Shown here one piece after another: positions 7,367 through 15,058 of a DNA stretch of 64,000 nt. The position numbers were made by a program, and so were the translations under genes. Positions within the stretch are counted from its first letter, which is position 1, and each line of letters begins with the position of its first letter. Origin of the DNA: Mesoflavibacter sp. (GTDB lineage Bacteria; Pseudomonadota; Alphaproteobacteria; UBA8366; Aestuariispiraceae); contig CP051228.1 in NCBI GenBank assembly GCA_017792345.1, forward strand, positions 3,006,148-3,070,147, written 5' to 3'. Under the pieces are notes generated by a model. It ran no database searches and was not told the DNA's origin. It saw only the letters and a list, made by a program, of their open reading frames with translations.

Positions 7367-7768
7367 ATGCATTATCCGCCTGTCCTTGTCGTCGATGACA
7401 ATGCCGCGACACGCGAAGTCCTGAAGGCGCGATTCCAGAACAAATCCATTCCCTGCGTCGAAGCCGCTGACGGCTTCAGCGCGATGCGGCTTCTCAAGCA
7501 GCAGAGCTTCAGCCTTGTGTTGCTGGACATTGTCATGCCGGGGATGGACGGCCTTGAACTTCTTCGCTGGATGACCATCAACGGCATTAAGACCCCGGTT
7601 GTCGCCATGAGCGGCAGTCTGATGTGTTCCGGCATCAACTATGCGCAGATGGCACAGGAATTGGGGGCGTTCTGGGGCATTTCGAAACCCGTTTCCGACG
7701 ACGATATCGCGGAGATGGAGTCGCTGCGCGTGCCGGCCATGCAGTCCGCCCTGCGCGTGGCTCATTAA
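7367..7768 (+). CDS. Single-domain response regulator (CheY-like receiver)
   Basis: The 133-residue protein is a receiver domain alone. Visible residues are the acidic pair D10-D11, the phosphoacceptor D54 in LLDIVMPGMDG, S82 in the AMSGS switch strand, and K107 in the SKPV motif. There is no output domain. Such proteins act as phosphorelay carriers or bind a partner such as a flagellar motor or kinase. No histidine kinase is next to it, so the partner is unknown. A GAAAGG box lies 11 bases upstream of the start. It is monocistronic by spacing. Confidence 0.9.
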   Translation: MHYPPVLVVDDNAATREVLKARFQNKSIPCVEAADGFSAMRLLKQQSFSLVLLDIVMPGMDGLELLRWMTINGIKTPVVAMSGSLMCSGINYAQMAQELGAFWGISKPVSDDDIAEMESLRVPAMQSALRVAH

Positions 7769-7872
7769 TCTAATAAATCGAAAAACTCGATCTCAGGCTG
7801 CAGAAAGTTTCGTTTGCTGAATGTAACGCCGGTGCTCACTCTCGATCCATAGGCTTACCTCAGGAGGGCGAG

Positions 7873-8676
7873 ATGCCGGACGGGACGATCGGGTCATTGG
7901 GCGAGCGGTTTTTCAGGGACGGACTCGTGGCCGGTGTGCCGGTGCTGACGCCGGAAGAGGCGACGGTCTTTCGCACGGAACTTGAGGCGGCGGAAGCCCG
8001 TTTCGGCGGGTCGATGCATTACATCCTGTTCCCCAATCTGATCTTCCGCAGCGCCGACCGGCTGCTGCACCATCCACGCCTTCTGGATGCCGTCGAAGCC
8101 GTGCTGGGGCCGGATATCCTAGCCTATGAATGCACCTATATCATCAAGGAACCGGGGAATACCAAACGGGTCTCCTGGCATCAGGATCTGACCTATTGGG
8201 GATTGGACACGGATGACATCGTCTCCGCCTGGCTGGCTCTGTCGCCGGCGACCGCGGAGAGCGGCTGCATGCGCATGATCCCCGGATCTCACAGGGTCGG
8301 GCGGCAGATGCATGTCGATCTGCGCGAGTCAGACAACATCCTGTCGCGCGGGCAGACCATTCAGAATGTCGATGAAGCGACCGCCGTTTCGGCGGCCCTG
8401 GCGCCGGGAGAGCTGTCGCTGCATCACGGTTGGACGATGCATGCCTCGCACCCGAACCGGTCGGCGGACCGGCGGATCGGCTTCAACATCGTCTTCATGA
8501 AACCCAGCGTTCGGCAGAAGGTACAGGAACGCGAATGCGCGATCCTGATGCGTGGGCAGGACGGTTTCCATCACTACGACCCGTTGCCTCAGGCCCAGGC
8601 GGATTTCGATCCCGAAATGATGGCCCTGCGCGAAGAGATCGACCGCCGCCGCAACGCGACCTGGCAGACCGGCTAA
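7873..8676 (+). CDS. Phytanoyl-CoA dioxygenase (PhyH) family oxygenase
   Basis: A 267-residue Fe(II)/2-oxoglutarate-dependent oxygenase with an AGGAGG box. The iron triad is visible: H103 and D105 in SWHQDLTYWG, and the distal histidine H190 in HHGWTMHASHPN. The 2-oxoglutarate-binding arginine is near R201. The central SGCMRMIPGSH strand is a family hallmark. Bacterial PhyH proteins hydroxylate many small molecules (acyl-CoAs, ectoine, phosphonates, secondary metabolites); nothing nearby fixes the substrate. It is convergent with greB, six bases apart. Confidence 0.9.
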   Translation: MPDGTIGSLGERFFRDGLVAGVPVLTPEEATVFRTELEAAEARFGGSMHYILFPNLIFRSADRLLHHPRLLDAVEAVLGPDILAYECTYIIKEPGNTKRVSWHQDLTYWGLDTDDIVSAWLALSPATAESGCMRMIPGSHRVGRQMHVDLRESDNILSRGQTIQNVDEATAVSAALAPGELSLHHGWTMHASHPNRSADRRIGFNIVFMKPSVRQKVQERECAILMRGQDGFHHYDPLPQAQADFDPEMMALREEIDRRRNATWQTG

Positions 8677-8682
8677 GCCCGG

Positions 8683-9246
8683 TCAGTCCTCGTCGTCCCG
8701 ATAGGCGATCTCGATCACTTCGATTTCCTCAGGGCCGGTCGGCGTCTGGACCTTGACCACATCGCCTTCCTCGGCTTTCAGCAGGGCCCGGGCGATCGGC
8801 GAGACCCAGCTCACCTCACCGCGTTCGATCCGTGCCTCGTCGATGCCGACGATCCGGATCGTCTTCTCCTCGCCGCGATGGTTCTCGAAGGTGACCGTCG
8901 CGCCGAAGAAGATCTGGTCGCGGTTGGTCTGACGTTCCAGATAGACGATCTCGGCGATCTCCAGCCGTTTGGTCAGGAAGCGGATCCGCCGGTCGATTTC
9001 GCGCAGCCGCTTCTTACCGTAGATGTAGTCGCCATTCTCGGACCGGTCGCCATTGCCGGCCGCCCATGACACGATATCGACCACTTTCGGTCGCTCGACC
9101 CGCAACAGGTTCTGCAATTCCCCCTGCAGGCGCTTGTATCCTGCAGGCGTCATGTAGTTCTTGGCCCCGCGCGGCAGCGGTGCCGCGCCTTCGGGCAGAT
9201 CCTCTTCCGCGTCGGAATCGGATTCCTTGGTAAACGCTTTACTCAT
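8683..9246 (-). CDS. greB: Transcription elongation factor GreB
   Basis: A 187-residue protein with the GreA/GreB architecture. An N-terminal coiled coil (about residues 33-105) has the acidic tip sequence GDRSENGDYIYGKKR that inserts into the RNA polymerase secondary channel, and a C-terminal FKBP-like domain follows. The YGKKR form at the tip and the basic patch fit GreB rather than GreA. It has about 30 extra acidic N-terminal residues before the usual start of homology. It rescues backtracked polymerase by stimulating transcript cleavage. It starts nine bases after the polyamine transporter ATPase gene on the same strand and may be its distal gene, although the functions look unrelated. 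Confidence 0.9.
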   Translation of the reverse strand: MSKAFTKESDSDAEEDLPEGAAPLPRGAKNYMTPAGYKRLQGELQNLLRVERPKVVDIVSWAAGNGDRSENGDYIYGKKRLREIDRRIRFLTKRLEIAEIVYLERQTNRDQIFFGATVTFENHRGEEKTIRIVGIDEARIERGEVSWVSPIARALLKAEEGDVVKVQTPTGPEEIEVIEIAYRDDED

Positions 9247-9255
9247 GAAATCACT

Positions 9256-10353
9256 CTACTCGGCCAGGACCAGGGTGTCCTTGCGGCGCCAGCTGACCCA
9301 ACGCCGGTCGCCCGGATTGGTCGCGGCCACGACGGACCGCTCGTTATTCTGGGTCGTGACCGAGAAGTCCAGACCGGATGCGGTCTTCACGAAGACATGG
9401 CTTTCATTGCCGTAATAGGCGACCTGGGTCACCTGACCTTCCAGCGACAGACAATCCTCATCCGATGGCTTGTCGGCGGTCACCATGGCCTTCTCCGGCC
9501 GGATCGCGATGCCGATCTTGCCCTGGGCCGACCCGTCGAAGGGCAGGCGGACATCGCCGATCCCGTCGATCCCGACCGAAATCTCGCTGCCGGCAGAAGA
9601 CTTCACGACGCCTTCGAACAGGTTCATCTTGCCGATGAAGTCGGCGACGAAGCGGCAGTTCGGGAATTCGTAGAGGTCGCGCGGCGCGGCCAATTGACGG
9701 ACGCGGCCGGATTCCATGACCGCAACCCGGTCGGCCATGCTCAGGGCCTCGTCCTGATCGTGGGTCACCATGACGAAGGTGATGCCGACCTTGGCTTGAA
9801 GATTGCGCAGTTCCAACTGCATTGCTTCCCGCAGCTTGGCGTCCAGGGCGGACAGCGGCTCGTCCAGCAACAGGACCTTGGGGCGCTTCACCAAGGCCCG
9901 GGCCAACGCGACCCGCTGGCGCTGACCGCCGGACAGTTGATCCGGCATGCGCTCGCCATAGCCCGGCAATTGGACGAGGCCCAGCGCTTCCTCAACCCGT
10001 CCCTTGGCCTCGGAAGACGAAACGCCGTCCATCTTCAGGCCATAGGCGACATTGTCGGCCACGGTCATATGCGGGAAGACCGCATAGGATTGGAAGACCA
10101 TGTTGACGGGCCGCTTGTTCGGCGGAACGTCATCCACCACTTGGCCGTCGATCTCCACCGATCCGTCACTCGGCACCTCAAAGCCCGCGATCATGCGCAG
10201 CAAGGTCGTCTTGCCGCAGCCGCTGGGGCCCAGCAGGGCAAAGAACTCACCCGACTTGATGTCGAGCGACACGTCGTCGACGGCCAGGACATTGCCGTTG
10301 AAGCGTTTGGTTACGGAACGGATGCCGATGATTGTCTTGGCGCCGTCGGTCAT
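9256..10353 (-). CDS. potA: Spermidine/putrescine ABC transporter, ATP-binding subunit (PotA/PotG-like)
   Basis: The 365-residue ATPase starts MTDGAKTI; its start overlaps the stop of the permease gene (ATGA). It has the Walker A motif GPSGCGKTT (42-50), Q-loop Q88, signature LSGGQ (140-144), Walker B LLLDEP (161-166) and a C-terminal TOBE-type regulatory domain ending near residue 360. The subunit powers import of putrescine or spermidine with the two permeases encoded upstream. PotA and PotG cannot be told apart by sequence alone; the putrescine aminotransferase in the same unit favours putrescine. Cytoplasmic, membrane-associated. Confidence 0.9.
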   Translation of the reverse strand: MTDGAKTIIGIRSVTKRFNGNVLAVDDVSLDIKSGEFFALLGPSGCGKTTLLRMIAGFEVPSDGSVEIDGQVVDDVPPNKRPVNMVFQSYAVFPHMTVADNVAYGLKMDGVSSSEAKGRVEEALGLVQLPGYGERMPDQLSGGQRQRVALARALVKRPKVLLLDEPLSALDAKLREAMQLELRNLQAKVGITFVMVTHDQDEALSMADRVAVMESGRVRQLAAPRDLYEFPNCRFVADFIGKMNLFEGVVKSSAGSEISVGIDGIGDVRLPFDGSAQGKIGIAIRPEKAMVTADKPSDEDCLSLEGQVTQVAYYGNESHVFVKTASGLDFSVTTQNNERSVVAATNPGDRRWVSWRRKDTLVLAE

Positions 10354-11198
10354 TTCTTTTCGGCCCCTTTGTTTTGCAGCCACATGGCGATGGCGGTCAG
10401 GAAGACGGTGATGACGATCAGGACTGTGGAGGCCGCGTTGACCTCCGGCGTCACGGAGAAACGGACCATGGAATAGACCTTCACGGGGAAGGTCACGGTT
10501 TCCGGCCCGGACGTGAAGAAGGTGATGACGAAATCGTCCAGCGACAGGGTGAAGGCCAGCAATCCGCCCGCGACCAGACCCGGCTTCATATGCGGGATGA
10601 TGACGTCGCGATAGACTTCCCAATCGCCGGCGCCCAGATCTCGGCAGGCCTCTTCCTGTTCGCGGTTGAACCCGGCCAGCCGCGCCCGGACGATCACCGC
10701 CACGAAGGGGAAGGTGAAGCTGATATGGGCGATGGTGATGTTGGCGAGGCTGATCGGCCAGACGAGGTCGTTGGGCCAGCCGATGCGCGCGAAGAAGGCC
10801 AGCATGGCCACGCCCATGCAGATTTCGGGAATGACGATGGGCAGCGCCATCGTGCCTTCATAGAAGGGCTTCATCGGGAACCGGAAGCGCCACAGCAGGA
10901 TCGCCACCATCGCGCCCAGGATCAGTGAGAAAAACGTTGAGAACAGCGCGATGGTCAGCGAGTTCCCGAAGGCGATCATCAGGTCGGTATTGTTGAACAG
11001 CTTCCCGTAATACTCGGTCGTGAAGCCGCGCCAGACGATGTTGCGGCGGCTGTCGTTGAAACTGAACGCCATCAGCGTCAGCAACGGCACGTACAGGAAC
11101 ACGAAGGTTGCGATCATGACCGTCAGCAGCGGCCATTTCCGCAAATAGTCCAGCGGCCCTGCGGGATCGCGGCCGAACAGGCCCTTTCGCTTCGCCAT
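10350..11198 (-). CDS. potI: Putrescine/spermidine ABC transporter permease (PotI/PotC-like)
   Basis: A 282-residue membrane protein starting MAKRKGLFGRD after a GGGAGGG ribosome site. About six membrane spans are visible, the first near residues 22-42 (VMIATFVFLYVPLLTLMAF). The EAA loop that contacts the ATPase is present as EEACRDLGAGDWEVYRDVIIP. The FNDSRRNIVWRGFTTEYY stretch after the first span is typical of the PotC/PotI branch. It begins five bases after the other permease gene and overlaps the ATPase gene, so the three are translationally coupled. Confidence 0.9.
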   Translation of the reverse strand: MAKRKGLFGRDPAGPLDYLRKWPLLTVMIATFVFLYVPLLTLMAFSFNDSRRNIVWRGFTTEYYGKLFNNTDLMIAFGNSLTIALFSTFFSLILGAMVAILLWRFRFPMKPFYEGTMALPIVIPEICMGVAMLAFFARIGWPNDLVWPISLANITIAHISFTFPFVAVIVRARLAGFNREQEEACRDLGAGDWEVYRDVIIPHMKPGLVAGGLLAFTLSLDDFVITFFTSGPETVTFPVKVYSMVRFSVTPEVNAASTVLIVITVFLTAIAMWLQNKGAEKK

Positions 11199-11203
11199 GG
11201 CCG

Positions 11204-12133
11204 TTACCCTCCCATCCCGTCGCCACCGCGGCGCCGGGCCATGAGTGCCCGGATCGCCAGGGCGCCGAAGGTGATATACATCAGCAGGAAGGACAGCGCG
11301 GAGCCGAAGGGCCAATCGTTCGCCGACTTGAACTGCCGTTCGATGATGGTCGCGATCATCGCGCTGTCAGGCCCGCCCAACAGGTCCGGTGTCAGGAAAC
11401 TGCCCAGGGCCGGGATGAAGGTGATGATCAGACCGGAAATGATACCGGGCAGCGCCAGCGGCACGACGACGTTCCACAAGGTGCGCAGATGGCCCGCGCC
11501 GAGATCCAGGCTGGCCTCCAGGTACGAACGGTCGAGCCGTTCCAGCGCGGCATAGAGCGGCAGCACCATGAAGGGCAGGTGGACATAGACAAGGCCCAGA
11601 ATGACGGCATTGTCGTTGTAGAGAAGCTCCAACGCCTGAAATCGCTCGCCCAGGATCGCCAGGGCGATGCCGCCCATGCCGAACAGTTCCAGGAACCAGC
11701 GCGCCGCGCCGTCCAGCCATTCGAGCGTGAAATTGACGTATCCGCGCGTTCGAAGCACTGCGATCAGCGCATAGGTCCGAATCAGTAGATTGGTCCAGAA
11801 GGGCAGCATGATGCCCAGCAGCAGCAGCCCCTTCCATTTGTTCGGCGCATAGACGATGCCGAGCGCGACAGGCAGTCCGATGACGAGGCAGATAAAGGTC
11901 GCGACGGCGGCAAGCCAGAGCGATTTCGCGAAAATCGTCAGTATGTCCGGGTTGAAGGACCGGACATAGTTGTCCAGGGTCCAGGTGATGTCGATGCCGA
12001 CCACCCCGACCTTTTCCCCGAAACTGAAAATCCAGATCAGCCCCAGCGGCACCAGGAAGAAGGCGATCAGCCAAATGGTCGGCGGAATCCCGACGGAATA
12101 GAAAATACGCCTGAATTTATGCCAGGGATCCAT
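11204..12133 (-). CDS. potH: Putrescine/spermidine ABC transporter permease (PotH/PotB-like)
   Basis: A 309-residue permease with about six membrane spans. Its first span is IWLIAFFLVPLGLIWIFSF near residue 20. The conserved FWTNLLIRTYALIAVLRTRG segment is characteristic of PotB/PotH. The EAA loop EASLDLGAGHLRTLWNVVVP lies about two thirds along. It pairs with PotI to form the membrane channel. A GC-rich hairpin lies between this gene and the binding-protein gene upstream, which may lower permease expression relative to the binding protein. Confidence 0.9.
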   Translation of the reverse strand: MDPWHKFRRIFYSVGIPPTIWLIAFFLVPLGLIWIFSFGEKVGVVGIDITWTLDNYVRSFNPDILTIFAKSLWLAAVATFICLVIGLPVALGIVYAPNKWKGLLLLGIMLPFWTNLLIRTYALIAVLRTRGYVNFTLEWLDGAARWFLELFGMGGIALAILGERFQALELLYNDNAVILGLVYVHLPFMVLPLYAALERLDRSYLEASLDLGAGHLRTLWNVVVPLALPGIISGLIITFIPALGSFLTPDLLGGPDSAMIATIIERQFKSANDWPFGSALSFLLMYITFGALAIRALMARRRGGDGMGG

Positions 12134-12155
12134 GCCTGAAGTTCCCTAGAAACGG

Positions 12156-12199
12156 CCCGCCCGCCGGCCGCTCCCCCAATGGGCTGCCGGCGGGGCGGG
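12156..12199 (-). promoter_or_regulatory. Intercistronic GC hairpin between potF and potH
   Basis: CCCGCCCGCCGGC (12156-12168) pairs with GCCGGCGGGGCGGG (12186-12199), with one bulge. It lies in the short gap after the binding-protein gene and has no T-run on the minus strand. Such hairpins stabilise the upstream part of ABC mRNAs or cause partial termination. Confidence 0.55.
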
Positions 12200-12215
12200 G
12201 GTTCGAAACGGTGTT

Positions 12216-13307
12216 CTAGGCGGCCAAGAACCGGGTCCAGGCTTCGTCCTTCAGACGGGACACATCCTCGCCCGAATAGATCTGCCATTCGCATTTGGCC
12301 AGGACTTCTTCCGGCGGGAAGATGGACGGGTTCTTGTTGTAGCTGTCGTTCAGCAGCGCCCGGGCGGCCTGGTTCGGCGTGGCGTACTGAATGTAATCCG
12401 CGATCAGCGCGCCGGCCTGGGCGTCCAGGATATAGTTGATGAACTTATGGGCGTTCATCGGGTGCGGCGCACCCTTCGGAATGGCGAGGTTATCCGCCCA
12501 GATCAGCGACCCTTCCTGCGGGATGACGTAATCGATGTCGTCGTCTTCCAGCATGACCTGGCCGATATCGCCGGACCATTCGATGGTGATGTCGACTTCG
12601 CCCGACGCCAGCAGATCCTGGCCATTGTCTTCGGCGATGGTCTTGAACGCCGGCTTTTGCTTGATCAGCAGATCGACAGCGGCATCGATATCGGCCTTGG
12701 AAGTCGGGTTCATGCCGGTGCCGAGATACATCGACGCCATGCCAATCATCGCGGTGCTTTCCGACAGGATCGCGATACGGCCGGCATATTTGTCGCTCTC
12801 GAAGACGTCTTTCCAGCTGGTGACGCCGTCGGTCGCGCTCTTACGGATGCCGAGGCCCATCGTGCCCCACATATAGGTCACCGAGAATTTGCGGCCCGGA
12901 TCATAGGCGGCGTCGGTGAACAGTGGGTTGATGTTCTTGGCGTTCGGCAGCATGCCGTAATCCAGCGGCTCCAGCATGTCGGCGGCCATCATGCGCGCAA
13001 CATAAGTGTCGGACGGCACGATGACGTCGAAGCCCGGATTGCCTTCGCGCAGCTTGGCGAACAGCTCGTCATTATCGGCGAACAGAGACATGTTCGCTTC
13101 GATCTCGGTCTGCTTCTCGAAATCGGAGAGGGTCGTCTCGCCGATATACGTGTCCCAGTTGTAGAAATTGACTTTCGGTTCTTCGCCATGCGCGGCGGCA
13201 TGGGCTTTCGGACCGAAGGTGATCCCGGCCCACGCGGCCCCCGCGCCGGCGATGGTCGCCTGCAGCATGCTGCGGCGCGTCATTCCATTTCGAAACTTAC
13301 CTGTCAT
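12216..13307 (-). CDS. potF: Putrescine/spermidine-binding periplasmic protein (PotF/PotD-like)
   Basis: The 363-residue solute-binding protein starts MTGKFRNGM after an AGGAG box. It has a twin-arginine signal (TRRSMLQATIAGAGAAWAG) with a likely cut near residue 33, in the AHAAAHG region. The mature protein opens with VNFYNWDTYIGETTLSDFEK, the hallmark polyamine-binding start, followed by a VPSDTYVARM region and a WSGDIGQ segment. It captures putrescine or spermidine in the periplasm for the PotHI-PotA importer. It is the first transporter gene after the aminotransferase, with a 195-base gap. Confidence 0.92.
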   Translation of the reverse strand: MTGKFRNGMTRRSMLQATIAGAGAAWAGITFGPKAHAAAHGEEPKVNFYNWDTYIGETTLSDFEKQTEIEANMSLFADNDELFAKLREGNPGFDVIVPSDTYVARMMAADMLEPLDYGMLPNAKNINPLFTDAAYDPGRKFSVTYMWGTMGLGIRKSATDGVTSWKDVFESDKYAGRIAILSESTAMIGMASMYLGTGMNPTSKADIDAAVDLLIKQKPAFKTIAEDNGQDLLASGEVDITIEWSGDIGQVMLEDDDIDYVIPQEGSLIWADNLAIPKGAPHPMNAHKFINYILDAQAGALIADYIQYATPNQAARALLNDSYNKNPSIFPPEEVLAKCEWQIYSGEDVSRLKDEAWTRFLAA

Positions 13308-13470
13308 TCCCTGTTCTCCTCTACTGGTTTCCGGTGCCGGATCGCGGTCGTTGCCGCGCCGGTAGTCCGGCTGAACCCCTGACTCGTGTCGGGTAGGCTC
13401 GTTCGGGCCGACCATTCCGACGAATCAGGGCACTTTCTGGGGTCCCCTGTCAATGTGTTCCGGCGTACTG

Positions 13471-13493
13471 CGCCACCGTGACTATCGGTGGCG
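13471..13493 (-). promoter_or_regulatory. Hairpin between the aminotransferase gene and potF
   Basis: CGCCACCG (13471-13478) and CGGTGGCG (13486-13493) form a perfect eight-pair stem with a seven-base loop just past the aminotransferase stop codon. No T-run follows, so it is not a classical terminator; it may be an mRNA stabiliser or weak terminator. Confidence 0.5.
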
Positions 13494-13502
13494 CGGTCCG
13501 GC

Positions 13503-14885
13503 TCACATGATCCCCAGGTCGCGCGCGGTTGCGTCCAGGCATTCCCGTGCCACGGACATCAGCGCGTCGATCTCTTCGGTTTCGATCACCAGCGGCGGGG
13601 ACAGGACCATGGCGTCGCCGCAGGCCCGCATGATCGCGTTCCGTTTGAAGAAGTGGTCGCGGCACATCGTGCCGACTTTTCCGGCCGGCTCGAAGCGCTC
13701 GCGGGTTTCCTTGTTTTTCGTCAGTTCGATGGCGCCGATCAGGCCGATGCAGCGGGTTTCGCCGACCAGCGGGTGGTCGTTGAACTCCGCCAGGCGCTTG
13801 GCCAGATGGGGCCCGATTTCCGTCGCGACTTTTTCGATCAGGCCTTCCGATTCGATGATCTCGATATTCTTCAAAGCGACAGCGCAGGCTACCGGGTGCC
13901 CGGAATAGGTATAGCCGTGGAAGAATTCGCCGCCATTCGCGGTGATCATGTCGGCGACGCGATCCGATACGCCGGTCGCGGCGATCGGCATGTAGCCGGA
14001 CGACAGGCCCTTGGCCATGGTGATCAGATCCGGCTCGATGCCGAAGGTGTCCAGCCCGAACCATTTGCCGGTCCGCCCGAAGCCGCAGATCACTTCGTCG
14101 GCGATCAGCAGGATGTCGTATTGTTTGCAGATGCGGTTGATTTCCGGCCAGTAGGTTTCCGGCGGGATGATGACGCCGCCGGCCCCCTGGATCGGCTCGC
14201 CGATGAAGGCCGCGACATTTTCCGGACCCAGTTCCAGGATCCGGTCTTCCAGAGACTTCGCGGCATGCAGCCCGAATTCCGCAGGCGTCATCTCGCCGCC
14301 CAGCTTGTACCAATAGGGCTGCATGACGTGGTGGATGGTCGGGATCAGCTTGCCGCCCTGCTTGTGCATCGGGGACATGCCGCCCAGCGCCGCACCGGCG
14401 ACGGTCGATCCGTGATAGGCATTCTCGCGGCCGATGATGAAGCGCTTTTCCGGCTTGCCCGCACATTGCCAGTAATGGTGCACCATACGAACATTGGTGT
14501 CGTTCGCCTCAGACCCGGAATTGGCAAAGAAGACGCGGTTGAAATTGGCCGGCAGCTTTTCCGCGACCTTCGCAGCCAGTTCGATCGATGGCGCATGGGC
14601 GGTTTTGAAAAAGGTGTTGTAGTAGGGCAGTTCCTTCATCTGGCGGTACGCGACCTCCGCCAGTTCTTCACGGCCATAGCCGACATTGACGCACCAGAGG
14701 CCGGCCATTCCGTCCAGGATGCGATTGTTATGGCCGTCATATAGATAGACGCCTTCCGCCCGGGTGATGATGCGCGAGCCGCCCTCCGCCGCCAGAGACT
14801 TGTAATCCGTGAACGGATGCATGTGGTGGGCGGTGTCCAGGCGAACCAGTTCCTCGACATCGAGATTGCGGCGAAGTTCGGTCAT
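13503..14885 (-). CDS. Class III PLP aminotransferase, putrescine-pyruvate type (SpuC-like)
   Basis: The 460-residue enzyme starts MTELRRNL. It has NSGSEAND (122-129), the aspartate that holds the pyridine ring in IADEV (D263), the PLP lysine in MAKGLSSGYMP (K292) and the AYHGST motif (156-161). The DTAHHMHPFTDYK N-terminus is characteristic of the omega-aminotransferase/putrescine-pyruvate branch. It would transaminate putrescine or a related diamine to an aminoaldehyde in the cytoplasm. The adjoining polyamine importer supports that substrate; taurine- or beta-alanine-type aminotransferases are relatives. Two identical palindromes upstream suggest a dedicated repressor. Confidence 0.9.
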   Translation of the reverse strand: MTELRRNLDVEELVRLDTAHHMHPFTDYKSLAAEGGSRIITRAEGVYLYDGHNNRILDGMAGLWCVNVGYGREELAEVAYRQMKELPYYNTFFKTAHAPSIELAAKVAEKLPANFNRVFFANSGSEANDTNVRMVHHYWQCAGKPEKRFIIGRENAYHGSTVAGAALGGMSPMHKQGGKLIPTIHHVMQPYWYKLGGEMTPAEFGLHAAKSLEDRILELGPENVAAFIGEPIQGAGGVIIPPETYWPEINRICKQYDILLIADEVICGFGRTGKWFGLDTFGIEPDLITMAKGLSSGYMPIAATGVSDRVADMITANGGEFFHGYTYSGHPVACAVALKNIEIIESEGLIEKVATEIGPHLAKRLAEFNDHPLVGETRCIGLIGAIELTKNKETRERFEPAGKVGTMCRDHFFKRNAIMRACGDAMVLSPPLVIETEEIDALMSVARECLDATARDLGIM

Positions 14886-14948
14886 CTCGGCGTTCCTTCT
14901 AAACGGGATATGGGGGCCGGTGCGTCCGGCGACGCAGGACGCTATCAA

Positions 14949-14982
14949 ATGTGATCACATTGGGAAAGGGATGTGATCACAT
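14949..14982. promoter_or_regulatory. Tandem operators: two perfect ATGTGATCACAT palindromes
   Basis: Two identical 12-bp palindromes at 14949-14960 and 14971-14982 have centres 22 bases apart, two helical turns. They lie 64-97 bases upstream of the aminotransferase start, where a promoter for the polyamine unit is expected. The symmetry and spacing suggest cooperative binding of two dimers, for example a GntR- or Lrp-type regulator. No adjacent regulator gene is seen. Confidence 0.7.
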
Positions 14983-15002
14983 TTTTGGGTTTCACGCAAA
15001 AG

Positions 15003-15035
15003 CAAACGGCCGCCCGAGATCCGGGCGGCCGTTTG
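15003..15035 (-). terminator. Strong hairpin terminator after the chemoreceptor gene
   Basis: CAAACGGCCGCCCG (15003-15016) pairs perfectly with CGGGCGGCCGTTTG (15022-15035), a 14-pair stem. On the minus strand it is followed by GCTTTTGCG. It is well placed to end the chemoreceptor transcript. Confidence 0.75.
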
Positions 15036-15058
15036 GAGGTTGCAGTGGAATGGAACGG

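Noticed and set aside
14949-14982. CRP/FNR binding sites
   Set aside because: The TGTGA and TCACA half-sites are directly joined without the six-base spacer these regulators need.
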